A DNA stretch of 62,000 bases from contig CM043942.1 of assembly GCA_014529385.2 (NCBI GenBank), forward strand, positions 36,771,469-36,833,468. The letters run 5' to 3'. The translations under genes were made by a program, and so were the position numbers. This DNA is from Adiantum capillus-veneris. Its lineage: Eukaryota; Streptophyta; Polypodiopsida; Polypodiales; Pteridaceae. Shown piece by piece: positions 20,629 to 32,439 of the stretch (positions are counted from its first letter, which is position 1; each line of letters begins with the position of its first letter). The notes below the pieces were generated by a model that made no database searches, was not told the DNA's origin, and saw only the letters and a list, made by a program, of their open reading frames with translations.

Positions 20629-21311
20629 TGTAATAGACTTGGACACTCCAAGTCAAGAATCTACCGCGACAGCACCAAATAACCACTTCAAAACAGTTCA
20701 CAATTCACAATTTATTCGACACTGGCCCGGCGGAGTTCCGTGCCTAGAGATATTGGTTCCAAAGACTGGCGCCCCTTTTGGTATTTCTTTTTGTATTACT
20801 CTGAGTTCAAAGTACAAGAGTGCGGGCAGGTGCTCACACTCAGACTCTGCGTCCAGATGCTCTGAGTTGTGAGAGGCCAGCCCGCTTATTAATAAGTACA
20901 AGGGATGCCCAAAGCAGAGCCCCAAAAGCTAGTAAACTCAAAAGCTTTGAAAATAAAGAAAAGGCTATTTTCTCTCTTAGGCTTTAATAAAAATAAAGCC
21001 AAAAGTTCTCTTTAATAAAATAAAGCAGAGCTTCTCTCTCTCTCTAATTCCTTGCGTAGGAAATAAAGCAGGTCCAGCAGCGTAGGAAAAGCATCGCCCA
21101 AAAGCTGCCAGAAATCTGCCGTACAGCGCTGCCACGCCAGTAGTACGAAAATCCACAATCTGCGCCGTATTTTGCGCTGGCGTCCGTACAGCTTGCCACG
21201 TGGCAGCCTCTCCGCATTTTATGTTGCAACCAGCCAGGTCAGCATTTAGGGTTTCTTGCTGCCCGCTTCTGTCCGGCAGTGTGTGTGTTGCCACGTCACA
21301 AGTTTGTAACA
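20629..21311 (-). repeat. Outer gypsy-1 3' LTR
   Basis: TGTAATAGACTTGG...TTTGTAACA, followed by a tract reading GAGGGGGGTA on the minus strand. It matches 33427-34118 well. The first bases have a C-to-T change relative to TGTAACAG. Confidence 0.9.
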
Positions 21312-21339
21312 TACCCCCCTCTTGACAGCATTGTAATCG

Positions 21340-21914
21340 TGTCACAAAGTAATGACGTGGCTGCTCCTAATTGTCGAAACCGCTACCCTAATTTCTGCCA
21401 GAAACCCTAACTGCTAAAACCCTAATTTTTGGCGGCAGAAATGACACATGGCAGCAGTACGGATACCCCAAAATCGCGCCGAAAATTGCGGCGGATTGCG
21501 GATTTTGCGGCAGCCTGGCAGCTTTTTGAGCGACGCTTATTTTCTGCTTTATTCAACCTTGAGAGAGAAAGAAAGAATCCTTGCTTTACTTTTACCAAGG
21601 CTTTTGATTTTAAGCTTTTGGGGCTCTGCTTTTGGCATCCCTTGTAACCAAATAAATAAGGGGTTTGGGCTCCCACTCTGCAGAGCATCTGGACGCAAAG
21701 TCTGAGAGTGAGATCCAACCGCACTCTTGTACTTTGAACTCAGATTAATACAAAAAGAAATATCGAAAGGGGCGCCAGTCTTTGGGGCCAATATCTCTAG
21801 GCACGGAACTCCGCCGGGCCAATGTAAATCAATTGTGAACTATGAACTGTTTTGAAGTGGTTATTTGGTGCTGTTGCGGTAGATTCTTGACTTGGAGTGT
21901 CCAAGTCTGTTACA
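21340..21914 (+). repeat. Inner gypsy-1 5' LTR
   Basis: TGTCACAAAGTAATGACGTGG...CTGTTACA. Contains AAACCCTAA motifs (21400-21425) and the conserved AAATATCGAAAGGGGCGCC core (about 21758-21777). Confidence 0.92.
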
Positions 21915-21915
21915 G

Positions 21916-21927
21916 TGGTATCAAAGC
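21916..21927 (+). other. Inner gypsy-1 primer binding site
   Basis: TGGTATCAAAGC, one mismatch from the initiator-Met tRNA complement, one base after the LTR. Confidence 0.88.
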
Positions 21928-21984
21928 ACCGCCGATTTCTCTTCTACGGGAAATCCGATCCCAAAATTTTTTTCCGCGGCATCT

Positions 21985-23300
21985 ATGGTTCACGCAAGGA
22001 TCAATCGACTCCCTCTGCATCCGGAGATACGGCAAGGGATCACAACGAAGATTCTGGCAAGGAGTATGGCCCGCCTCGGTCTACTCAGGCGGAGCGTCGA
22101 GAGATGGAGCGTTGTCAATTGATCGCCGATGCAACAAAGATGATGCTCAATTTTGCGAAGGACCCAAAATTTGCAAAATATATGAGCGAGACTTTTTATC
22201 AGGAAGTGCACGAGCAGTGGCAGAAAACCACAACACCACCCTCGAAACCCGCTCTCAAGAAACCTTCTGCTCACAAGAAATATTCAGAGAAGGAATTAGA
22301 AGAGGTGGTTGATGCACGGATTGCTCAGCTTTTTGACGCGCAAAACAAAGCTAAAAAGCATGGCAAAAAGCAGAAGAAAGGAACTAACTTCCCGGGTTAT
22401 TTGGGTCGTCAGTCGACATTTGAAAAGGCAAAGAAACAAAAGAAGCATGTTCGATTTGAAGTACCCAGTTCTTCTTCTTCTTCTCCTTTTGACAGTTCTT
22501 CTAGCTCATCTGACTCGAGCGAAGAAGACCGCAAAGGCAAAAAGCGAAGGGAAAGGGCAAGAAAAAGGCAAAGAAGTCTAAATCTCGCCCAGTGAGTGAC
22601 AGTTCTACAGAGGACTCGTTCACAGACAGTTCAACTCTGACAACAGCAACTTTTATGCAAAGAAGAAGAATTTTCATAAACCCAACCAATATGACTTTCT
22701 GGAAGATAAAAGCAAGAAGGTCCGAGAGTTTAAGGAAGGTGGACAGTCAATTAAATTTGACACGTTTTCGGGATATAGAGATGCTTCGAAGGCTTTGTCT
22801 TTTGTACAGCACTTTGACACCGCTTTCGCGGGAGGACGCTACTCAGAGCACTCTAAGATTCGGAGAGTTGCCTCTTACTTTAAAGGGAATGCTCGAACTT
22901 GGTGGTCCACGCTTCTTTTAAACAAGACTGTGCCAATTAAATGGTTGAAATTTAAGAAGCTTTTTATTTCTTCTTGGCTGACTCAAGAGTATGAACGCCA
23001 TATACGAGCTGCTTGGAACCAGCTTCGGATAACCAACAAAGATACAGTGGACGCTTATTGAGAGAGATTCTAGAGCTCTTTTCTACCCACCTCTTCATTC
23101 AAGAAGATCTAGTTGAGAGAACAGATTGAGCGGTTTACCTTGGCTCTACCTACAGAGATCCGAGATCACTACTTGGAACCGAAGTCAGCTTCTATTCAGG
23201 AGTTGATGAGTCATGCGAAACGGGGTTTTGCCATTCACTCTGGTAGTCTGACCTACCCCACCGATGAGGCCATGACACAATGAGCCGAACAGACTTCTGG
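21985..23300 (+). pseudogene. Inner gypsy-1 gag
   Basis: The protein would open at the ATG at 21985, but a one-base loss just after it shifts the frame relative to the outer copy. The main frame then reads EYGPPRSTQAERREMERCQL, a Lys-rich region, and a Ser-rich acidic segment (SSSSDSSEED). A second frame carries the capsid-like core (FVQHFDTAFAGGRYSEHSK, ARTWWSTLL, FKKLFISSWL). A stop follows AYZ-type sequence at about 23060. The outer copy has the same domain order at 33354-32440. Confidence 0.85.
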
Positions 23301-23439
23301 GAATGAAAGTAGAAAGAGAAACAGCAACCCAGAAAAGAAGGATGCACGACCCAAGCTTACTCCTCAGGAAAGAGCTCGCTTCATCAAGGAGGATGCGGGG
23401 AACCTGGACATATCTCCGTGAAGTGCCCTAAAAAGGCAC

Positions 23440-23830
23440 AAAAAGGATAGAATGACAAGGACGACGAAAGGCCTGAGAGTTCGAGAGCAGCTGAGAAACG
23501 TGGAAGAAAAGGCAAGATGAAAACAGGACTAGTTCCAGATTGTGTGGGAACCGATCCCAACACAAAGGACGAGGGTACAGAACTTTGCCGAGCTTGGGGC
23601 AAAGTGACCAGCTTCATTTCACCGAAATTGGCGGCGCGGCTCGAGATCACTCACGATCGAATGGGACCACTTGCAGAGGCAGTTCTAGCGGCACCCGGTA
23701 GGGACTTGGCCATTACACCTGTCATTGGCAAACTTCGGTTGCATTGTCAGGGGTATTTGGGGCATGAGGACTTTTACATAATGCTTTTGGAAGGTTGTGA
23801 TGTTCTCTTGGGAACAACGCCATAGTCGAC
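23440..23830 (+). pseudogene. Inner gypsy-1 protease, active site deleted
   Basis: The frame 23517-23825 retains LCRAWGKV, then jumps to TSFISPKLAARLEI and goes on to GCDVLLGTTP. In the outer copy the segment between, containing IFFDGGAKAN, is present (near 31690). About 45 bp with the catalytic Asp is therefore missing here. DGGA in place of DTGA/DSGA in the outer copy is also unusual. Confidence 0.82.
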
Positions 23831-24078
23831 TATCGGACGAGGAAAGCGACATTGACTACAGAGAAGGGCAGAACCATTGTACTTGACATTAAACTGAAGG
23901 GCGAGTCTGTCCCTATTGTATTGGCTTCGGCCATTTCTAAATTAATGAAATCCACTCTGTTTGTTCACTCGATCTTTATGAAAGAGTTGAGTCATGAGGA
24001 TAGGACAAATATGTCTAAACTTGATAAGAACGCAAAGATATTCTCCACTCTCACGCCGATTGCTTCTTAGAGGGCCTA

Positions 24079-24917
24079 CCAGGCGAGTTACCACCTGCTG
24101 GTCCTGAAGATCATACCATTGATCTGATACCTGGAAGCACACCACCGAACCGGCCACCTTACCGTGTGAGCCGAGCACAAAATGAAGAGATTATGAACCA
24201 AGTGAAAGACCTCTTGGAAAAGGGTCTTGTCCAGCCTAGTACTTCACTGTATTGCTCTCCAGTGTTGGTGGTTTTGAAGAAAGACGGATCTTGGAGAATA
24301 TGCATCGATTATAGAGCTCTCAACAAAATCACCATCAAGAACAGATTTCCGATTCCTAGGATCAATGTTATACTCGACAGATTACAAGGATCCTCGTGCT
24401 TTAGCAGGGTTGATTTGAAGAGTGGATATCATCATATCAGAATCGCGCCAAGAGACGTCTACAAGACAACATTTCGGATGACTTTTGGGTTATTTGAGTT
24501 TTTGGTGATGCCTTTTGGCTTAACCAATGCTCCTGCGACATTTAACTGGACGATAGACATGATTTTTCGAGAGTACATGCTATTTGTTGGCACTTTCTTT
24601 GATGATATCATTGTTTTCTCCAAGAATGAGGCAGAACATAGAGATCATCTGCTTCGGGTCTTTCAAGCATTACGAGATCACAAGTTAGTGATTAATGCAA
24701 GAAAAGTGAATTTTTCCTACGTGAGATACACTTTTTGGGACACATTGTGTCAGCAGCAGGAGTGCAAATGGATCCGGCCAAGATAGAGACTATCCGTGAT
24801 TGGCCCGATTTGAAGAATGTCCATGAAGTTAGAAGGTTTTTGGGACTGTGTTCGTACTACAGGCGGTTCATTCGAAAGTTTGCAGAGGTTGCTTCCCCTT
24901 TGCATATCTTCACTTAG
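24079..24917 (+). pseudogene. Inner gypsy-1 reverse transcriptase
   Basis: The frame 24166-24786 holds [49 protein letters not shown] and the catalytic GTFFDDIIVFSK (24589-24624). A shift near 24720 passes into a second frame with MGHIVSAAGVQMDP and FLGLCSYYRRFIRKFA. PEDHTIDLIPGSTPPNRPPYRVS just upstream is the usual linker from protease. Confidence 0.9.
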
Positions 24918-25390
24918 AAAGAAGTCCCTTTCTTGTGGGGACCCACAGAGGTGACTGCCTTTCAGACTTTGAAAGAGAAATTGACTACGGGACCAGTTTT
25001 GACTCTGCCGGAATTGCAGAAGTCTTTTGAAGTATATTGTGATGCTTGTGGTCGTAGTCTGGGTGCGGTCTTAATGCAAGAAGGCCATGTCATTGCTTAC
25101 AAGAGCCGATTGTTCTCAAGGCCAGAAATGACAACACAGATTTATGAGAAAGAGCTTTTTGCGGTTATCCATGCTCTTACTCAGTGGCGGCACTACCTAC
25201 TCGGAGCGGATTTTACTGTCTTTACAGACCATCAGAGTTTGCGCTACTTCTTGTCACAGACGCAGCTACCGGAAAAGTAGATGCGATAGGCGAACATCTT
25301 GTCACAGTTTCACTTCCAGATTGTCCATGTTCAGGGACAGAAGAATGTGGCGGCAGATGCTTTGTCTCGAAAGCCGTTGGTTCTGGCTAA
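24918..25390 (+). pseudogene. Inner gypsy-1 RNase H
   Basis: FEVYCDACGRSLGAVLMQ, then YEKELFAVIHALTQWRHYL and FTDHQSLRYFLSQ give the D-E-D catalytic set. The frame closes at a stop near 25278, and the NVAADALSRKP tail lies in the next frame. A stop also falls just before WGPTEVTAF. Confidence 0.88.
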
Positions 25391-26801
25391 TTCCGCGATA
25401 CCGCATAGAAGCTTCGAGGATATGGTTGACCAGTATGCCACACATACAGATTTTGCAGACGTTTTCACACGGATACGGGATGGGGAGACAGTAGCGGGAT
25501 ATTCTATTCGGGATGGCTACTCGATGAAAAAAACCATGTTGTGCGTTGCACAGCCGTTGATGGAAAAGGTTATGATTGAATGCCACTGTCCACCTTTTAC
25601 GGGTCACCGCGGCATCGCTACCACCATGAAAGGGGTAGAGAGATACTTCTTTTGACCGAGACTCAAGAAGGATGTGGAAGAGTTTGTACGCAGTTGCTTG
25701 GTACGCCGGAAGGTCAAGTTTGACAGGCACAAAGCACAGGGATTGTTATAACCTTTGCCCATACCCACCCGCCCCTGGGAAAGTATTGCAATGGATTTCA
25801 TTTTTGATCTCCCGAGAAAACAGAGTGGTCACGATGGTATCTGGACTGTTATTGACAGATTTAGCAAACAGGTTTATTTCATTCCAATGCAGAAAACAAT
25901 CAAGCCGGATCACTTAGCCAGACTGTTTGTGGCCCAGATTTTCAAATTTCATGGCATGCCTGAGACAATTGTCTCCGACAAAGACCTCAGATTTACGAGT
26001 TTGTTTTGGAAGGCAATTTGGAAGAAGATTGGCACGCGGTTGCAGTTCTCGTCATCGTTCTACCCACAGACTGACGAGCAATCTGAGATTGCCAATTCAG
26101 TGGTTTTAGATTTATTGAAGTCTTATATCTCGGATCAGAAGACTCAATGGGAAAAGTATCTACCTTTGGTGGAATTTGCCTACAATAACACGATACACTC
26201 TTCGACGGGGAAGGCGTCATTTGAGATTGTTGAAGGTGTTGCGAAGGTTCCACCCTTCCTAAGCACGAAAGATAAGATTTTTGAAGCGGATGAGTATACG
26301 CACGACTTAGACACGGCTTTTGCCGAGGTCCGCGAGGCTTTGCAGAAATCTCAAGAACCACAGAAAAAGGCAGCGGATCGCCATCGTTGCGATTTGAAAT
26401 TGAAGGAGGATGATTGGGTGCTCTTACGTTTTGAGAAGGCACGCCTGAGAAAGAAGAAGGGAAAGGAGAGGCTTTTTCCAAAGCTTAGTATGCGATACTA
26501 CAGATCTTTCCAGATCTCTGAAAAGATCAATGATGTCTCCCTCCGATTGAAACTGCCTGACACTTGGAGGATTCACAATGCATTCCATGTGAGTCTCTTG
26601 AAACCTTTTAAAGGTATGGGCCTGATGATAGGGAGCCTGATGAGCAACATGAAGTGGAAAAAAACGACGAGATCCTTGTTCCTAAACAGATTTTGGCACA
26701 TAAGGACACGAAGAATAAAGGTAAAGTCCGAAGGCGGTTCTTGGTTAAGTTCAAGAACTATCCTGCATTGGATGCGAAGTGGATGGAGGAAGAGGACCTA
26801 G
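25299..26801 (+). pseudogene. Inner gypsy-1 integrase
   Basis: The zinc-binding N-terminus (25299-25655) has the GHRGIATTMKGVERYFF block and is followed by a stop. The catalytic core opens at 25755 and is intact for about 250 residues. It has D of MDFIFDLP, IVSDKD and the E of DEQSEIANSVV, then FAYNNTIHSS and VLLRFEKARLRKKKG. It ends with the NAFHVSLLKPF motif, shared across Ty3 elements. Confidence 0.92.
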
Positions 26802-26854
26802 CAGATACTCCTCAGATTGTGAAACTTTACCTCGAAGCTTTTGGTTTAGCATAG
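26654..26854 (+). pseudogene. Inner gypsy-1 chromodomain
   Basis: Sixty-six residues: VPKQILAHKD, RRRFLVKFKNYPALDAKWMEEEDL, then a C-terminal helix. The FLVKF-NYP-x3-W-EEEDL pattern is the chromodomain of chromoviruses, which is thought to guide integration to marked chromatin. The frame is offset from the integrase by a shift near 26630. The outer copy has a stop at the equivalent Trp (about 28536), killing its chromodomain. Confidence 0.88.
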
Positions 26855-27435
26855 TCTACTCCAAATGGAACCGAGAATTCAGCTTGGCCGGAGATTTGGT
26901 GCAGTGGGATGCACAAGAGCGGAGTTACTCCGCTCCTTTGTCAACAGATGCCTCGATTTTGATACTAGAATCACTGATGTCTCTTTGAGCTTCAGGGATA
27001 CTGAGAGCTGACAGTATTCTGCGGTATGACTTTATGAAATGGAATTCCTCAATATGAAACTGATTTGTTCTTGACTTGTTTGTAAGTGCAGGAACTGATA
27101 GACGAAATGACTGCAGCATTTTGGTCTAATTGATCTCGAATAGACATGGTTGCAATAGGGGTTAGTCAATCGGACATTGATGAGATCTCAATTGGATCTA
27201 GATGCGATTGCTAGCTACATTGCCGATAAAATCATGGTCTAAGATCCGAATGAATGTTGAATGTCCTGTGATGTCTAGTGATGTCCTGTGATGTGACTGT
27301 CGATTGGTACATGTGCTAGATGTGTGTTCCTAGTACGTAGGTGCTAACAGTCAGTGTCTGCTAAGACGGTTTATGGCCTCTATCTGTTTTGCAGGCGTAA
27401 TCCAGGGCGATTACAATGCTTCCAAGAGGGGGGTA

Positions 27436-27901
27436 TGTCACAAAGTGATGACATGACGTGGCAGCAGTACGGACGCCCCAAAATCGCGCCGGAAATTGCG
27501 GCGGATTTTGCGGCAACCTGGCAGCTTTTTGGGCGATGCTTATTTTCTGCTTTATTCAAGCTTGAGAGAGAGAGAAAGAATCCTTGCTTTAATTTTACCA
27601 AGGCTTTTGATTTTAAGCTTTTGGGGCTTTGCTTTTGGCATCCCTTGTAAACAAATAAATAAGTGGTTTGGGCTCCCACTCTGCAGAGCATCTGGACGCA
27701 GAGTTTGAGAGGAGACCCAACCGCACTCTTGTACTTTGAACTCAGATTAATACAAAAAGAAATACTGAAAGGGGCCAATATCTCTAGGCACGGAACTCTG
27801 TCGGGCCAGTGTAAATCAATTGTGAACTGTGAACTGTTTTGAACTGGTCATTTGGTGTTGTCGCGGTAGATTCTTGACTTGGAGTGTCCAAGTCTGTTAC
27901 A
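27436..27901 (+). repeat. Inner gypsy-1 3' LTR
   Basis: TGTCACAAAGTGATGACATG...CTGTTACA. It is shorter than the 5' LTR by about 110 bp, mainly through loss of the AAACCCTAA-rich part near the start. Confidence 0.92.
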
Positions 27902-28486
27902 TATCGCCCTTGATTACACCTACAAAACAAACAAAGGCCATAAACTGCCTTAGCAAACACTGACTGTTAGTACCTACGCACTAGGAACACACATCTAGCA
28001 CATGTACCAATCGACATTCACATCACACAACATCACAGGACATCACATGACATTCAACATTCATTCGGATCTTACACCATGATTTTATCGGCAATGTAGC
28101 TAGCAATCGCATCTAGATCCAGTCGGGACCTCATAGATGTCCAATTGACTAATCCCTATTGCAACCATGTATATTCGACATCATTTAGACCAAAATGCTG
28201 TAGTCATTTTGTCTATCAGTTCCTGCACTTTTAAAAAAAAGTCAAGAACAAATCAGTTTCATATTCCGGAATTCCATTTCATAGAGTCATACATCAAAAT
28301 ACTGTCAGCTCTCACTATCCCTGAAGCTCAAAGAGACATCAGTGACTCTAGTATTCAAAAATCAAGGTATCTATTGACAAAGGAGCGGAGTAACTCTCCT
28401 CTTGTGCAACCCATCGCACCAGATCTCCGGCCAAGCTGAATTCGGGGTTCCATTTGGAGTAGACTATGCTAAACCAAAAGCTTCAA

Positions 28487-28721
28487 GGTAAAGGTTCACA
28501 ATCTGAGGAGTATCTGCTAGGTCCTCCTCCTCCATTCACTTCGCATCCAATGCAGGATAGTTCTTGAACTTAACCAAGAACCGCCTTCGTACTTTACCCT
28601 TATTCTTTTTGTCCTTGTGTGCCAAAATCTGTTCAGGAACAAGGATCTCCTCGTTTTCTTCCACTTCGGGTTGCTCATCGAGCTCCCCATCTTCGGGCAC
28701 ATTACCTTTAAAAGGTTTCAA
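28487..28721 (-). pseudogene. Outer gypsy-1 chromodomain
   Basis: EILVPEQILAHKD, then RRRFLVKFKNYPALDAK, followed by a stop where the inner copy has Trp. EEEDLADTPQIV follows in the same register. Confidence 0.85.
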
Positions 28722-29780
28722 GACACTCCCATGAAAAGCATTGTGAATCCTCCAAATGTGAGGCAGTTTCAGTCAGAAGGAGACATCATTTATCTTTTTG
28801 GAGATCTGGAAAGGTCCGTAGTATCTCATACTAAGCTTTGGAAAAAGTCTTTTTGGAGAACTGGAAAGGTCCGTAGTATCTCATACTAAGATTTGGAAAA
28901 AGGCTCTCCTTTCCCTTCTTCTTTCTCAGGCGTGCCTTCTCAAAACGTAAGAGCACCCAATCATCCTCCTTCAATTTCAAATCGCGATGATGGGGATGCA
29001 CTGCCTTTTTCTGTCGTTCTTGAGATTTCTGCAAAGCCTCGCGGACTTTGGCAAAAGCCGTATCTAAGTCGCGCCTGTATTTATCCGCTTCAAAAATCTT
29101 ATCTTTCGTGCATAGGAAGGGTGGAACCTTTGCAACACCTTCAACAATCTCAAATAGCGCCTTCCCCGTCGAAGATTGAATTAGCAACCTTAGATTGTCC
29201 GTCACTCTGCGGGTGGAAAGATGACGAGAACTGCAACAGCGTGCCAATGTTCTTCCAAATTGCCTTCAAAACAAACTCGTAAATCTGGGGTCCCTGTCGG
29301 AGACAATCGTTTCAGGCATACCATGTAATCGGAAAATCTGGGCCACAAACAGTCTCGCTGAGTGATCCGGCTTGACTGTTTTCTTCACTGGAATGAAATG
29401 AGCCTGCTTGCTAAATCTGTCAATAACAGTCCAGATACCATCGTGACCACTTTGTGTTCTCGGGAGATCAAAAATGAAATCCATTGCAATACTTTCCGAG
29501 GGGCGGGTGGGTATGGGCAAAGGCTGTAACAATCCCTATGCTTTATGCCTATCAAACTTGACCTTCTGGCATACCAAGCAACTGTGCACAAACTCGTCCA
29601 CATCCTTCTTGAGTCTCGGCCAAAAGAAGTATCTCTCTACCCCTTTCATGGTGGTAGAAATGCCAGGATGACACGTAAAAGACGGACAATGGCATTCAGT
29701 CATAACCTTTTCCCTCAACGGCTGTGTAACGCACAACATGGTTTTCCTCATCAAATAGCCATCCTTAATGGAATATCCCG
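28722..29780 (-). pseudogene. Outer gypsy-1 integrase
   Basis: The minus strand carries the zinc-binding start (ATTMKGVERYFFWPRLKKD in the frame around 29600-29660), the core start MDFIFDLPRTQSGHDGIW (frame 29266-29532) and ETIVSDRDPRF. The C-terminal part (FEIVEGVAKVPPFL, VLLRFEKARLRKKKGKE; frame 28831-29247) also survives. The middle of the core, around the third catalytic residue, is frameshifted, and a stretch near 28850 is locally duplicated (TCTGGAAAGGTCCGTAGTAT twice). Confidence 0.86.
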
Positions 29781-29815
29781 CTATTCTCTCCCCATCCCGT
29801 ATCATGTGAAAACGT

Positions 29816-30321
29816 CTACAAATCCGGATAAGTGGCATACTGGTCCACCATATCCTCGAAACTCCTATGATGTATTGCGGAAATAGCCAGAACCAACGGC
29901 TTCCGAGACAAAGCATCTGCCACCAAATTCTTCTGTCCTTGCACCTGGACAATCTGGAAGTGAAACTGTGACAAGATGTTCGCCCACCGCATCTGCTTTT
30001 CCGATAGCTGCTTCTGTGACAAGAAGTAGCGCAAACTTTGATGGTCTCTAAAGACAATAAAATCTGCTCCGAGTAGGTAGTGCGTCACTGAGTAAGAGCA
30101 TGGATAACCGCCAAAAGCTCTCTCTCATAAATCTGTGCTATCATTTTCGGCCTTGAGAACAATCGGCTCTCGTAAGCAATGACATGGCCTTCTTGCATTA
30201 AGACCCCACCCGGACTACGACCACAACCATCACAATATACTTCAAATGACTTCTGCAAGTCCGGCAAAGTCAAAACTGGTCCCATAGTCAGTTTCTCTTT
30301 CAAAGTTTGAAAGGCAGTCAC
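29816..30321 (-). pseudogene. Outer gypsy-1 RNase H
   Basis: Two frames: FEVYCDGCGRSPGGVLMQ to YERELLAVIHALTQ (30085-30321), then LGADFIVFRDHQSLRYFLSQ and VADALSRKPL (29816-30088). The first catalytic Asp is present. Confidence 0.85.
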
Positions 30322-30485
30322 CTCTATGGGTCCCCACGAGAAAGGGACTCCTTTCTATGTCAAGATATGCAAAGGGGAAGCAACCTCTGCAAACTTTCGA
30401 ATGAACCGCCTATAGTAGGAACACAATCCCAAGAAGCTTTTAACTTCATGGACATTCTTCAAATTGGGCCAATCACGGATAGTCT

Positions 30486-31290
30486 CTATCTTGGCCGGAT
30501 CCATTTGCACTCCTGCTCTGCTGACACAATGTGTCCCAAAAAGTGTATCACTGATAGGAAAAATTCACTTTTCTTCACATTAATCACTAACTTGTGATCT
30601 CGTAATGCCTGAAAGACCTGAAGCAAATGATCTCTATGTTCTGCCTCATTCTTGGAGAAAACAATGATATCATCAAAGAAAGTGCCAACAAATAGCCTGT
30701 ACTCTCGAAAAATCATGTCCATCATCCGGTTAAATGTCGCAGGAGCATTGGTTAAGCCAAAAGGCATCACCAAAAACTCAAATAACCCAAAAGTCGTCCG
30801 AAAGGCTGTCTTGTAGACGTCTCCCGGCACGATTCGGATCTAATGATATCCACTCTTCAAATCAATCCTGCTAAAACACAAAGATCCCTGTAATCTGTCG
30901 AGTATATCATCGATCCTAGGAATCGGAAATGTGTTCTTGATGGTGATTTTGTTGAGAGCTCTATAATCAATGCACATTCTCCAAGATCCATCTTTCTTCA
31001 AAACCAACAACACGAGAGAAATATGCTGAAGTACTAGGCTAGACAAGACGCTTTTCCAAGAGGTCTTTCACTTGGTTTATAATCTCTTCGTTCTGAGCTC
31101 GGCTCACACGATAAGGTGGCCGGTTCCGTGGTGTGCTTCCAGGAATCAGATCAATAGTATGATCTTCAGGACGAGCGGGTGGTAACTCGCCTAGCAGGCC
31201 CTCTGAGAAGCAATCGGCATGAGAGTGGAGAAAATCTTGGCGTTCAAGTTCAGACATATTTGTCCTATCCTCATTACTCAACTCTTTCAT
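30486..31290 (-). pseudogene. Outer gypsy-1 reverse transcriptase
   Basis: Two frames (30840-31046 and 30486-30830) give [28 protein letters not shown] then stop, MPFGLTNAPATFNRMMD and GTFFDDIIVFSK. Upstream, 31039-31290 gives the linker PEDHTIDLIPGSTPRNRPPYRVS. Confidence 0.88.
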
Positions 31291-31944
31291 AAAGATCGAG
31301 CAACAAACAGACTCGATTTCATTAACTTTAAAATGGCCGAAGCCGATACAATAGGGACAGTCTCTCCCTTAAGTTTAATGTCAAGTACAATGGTTCTGCC
31401 CTTCTCTGTAGTCAATGTCGCTTTTCTCGCTCGATAGTCGACCACCGCGTTGTTCTTGTGGTACCAGGGAATTCCCAAGAGAACATCACAACCTTCCAAA
31501 GGCATTATGTAAAAGTCCTCATGCCCCAAATACCCCTAACAATGCAACCGAAGTTTGCCAATGACAGGTGTAATGGCTACGTCCCTGCCCGGTGCCGCTA
31601 GAACTGCCTCTGCAAGTGGTCCTATCTGATCGGTAGTGTATCTCGAGCCGCACCGCCAATTCCGGTGAAATGAAGTTTGCCTTGGCTCCTCCATCAAAGA
31701 ATATCAAGGCTTCTTGGTCTTTCACTTTGCCCCAAGCTCGGCAAAGTTCTGTACTCTCGTCCAACGTGCTAGGATCGGTACCCACACAATCTGGAACTAG
31801 TCTTGTTTTCATCTTGCCTTTTCTTCCAGGTTTCTCAGCTGCTCTTGAACTCTCAGGCATGTCGTCGTCCTTGTCATTCTGTTCTTTCTGTGCCTTTTTA
31901 TGGCGCTTCACGAGATAAGTCCAGTTTCCCCGCATCCAAAGCAC
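31287..31944 (-). pseudogene. Outer gypsy-1 protease
   Basis: LCRAWGKVKDQEALIFFDGGAKANFISPELAVRLEI is seen in two overlapping stretches of the 31519-31944 frame, then a shift leads to the GHEDFYIMPLEGCDVLLGIPWYH frame (31287-31529). D-G-G-A replaces the usual D-S/T-G-A. This copy keeps the active-site segment that the inner copy has lost. Confidence 0.83.
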
Positions 31945-32439
31945 TTTCTTCCCTGAGGAGTAAGCTTGGGTCGTGCATCCTTCTTTTCTGGGTTGCTCTT
32001 TCTCTTTCTACTTTCATTTGTTGAAGTCTGTTCGGCTCTTTGTGTCATGATCTAATCGGTGGGGTAGGTCAAACTGCCAGAGTGAATGGCAAACCCCGTT
32101 TTGCATGACTAGTCAAATCCTGAATAGAAGCTGACTTTTGTTCCAAGCATGATCTGGAATCTCTGTAGGTAGACCCAAGGTAAACTGCTCAATTTGTTCC
32201 TTGAACGAGATCTTCTTAAATGAAGAGGCGGGTAGAAAAGAGCTCCAGAATCTCTCGCAATAAGCGTCCACTGTGTCCTTCTTGGTCATTTGAAGATGGT
32301 TCCAAGCAGTTCGTATATCATGTTCATACTCTCGAGTCAGCCAAGAAGAAATAAAAAGCCTCTTGAATTTCAGTCATTTAACCGGCAGAGTTTTGCTTAA
32401 TAGAAGCGTGGACCACCAAGTTCGAGCATTCCCCTTAAA

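Larger units (their letters stand above)
21340..27901 (+). mobile_element. gypsy-1 inner copy (Ty3/gypsy chromovirus), plus strand
   Basis: LTRs 21340-21914 (575 bp) and 27436-27901 (466 bp; about 100 bp missing near its start), primer site 21916-21927, polypurine tract AAGAGGGGGGTA just before 27436. Flanks AATCG (21335-21339) and TATCG (27902-27906) form a target duplication with one mismatch. Domain order is gag, protease, RT, RNase H, integrase, chromodomain, as in plant chromoviruses. Multiple stops and shifts make it non-coding today. LTRs differ from those of the outer copy in their first third, so the two belong to related subfamilies. Confidence 0.93.
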
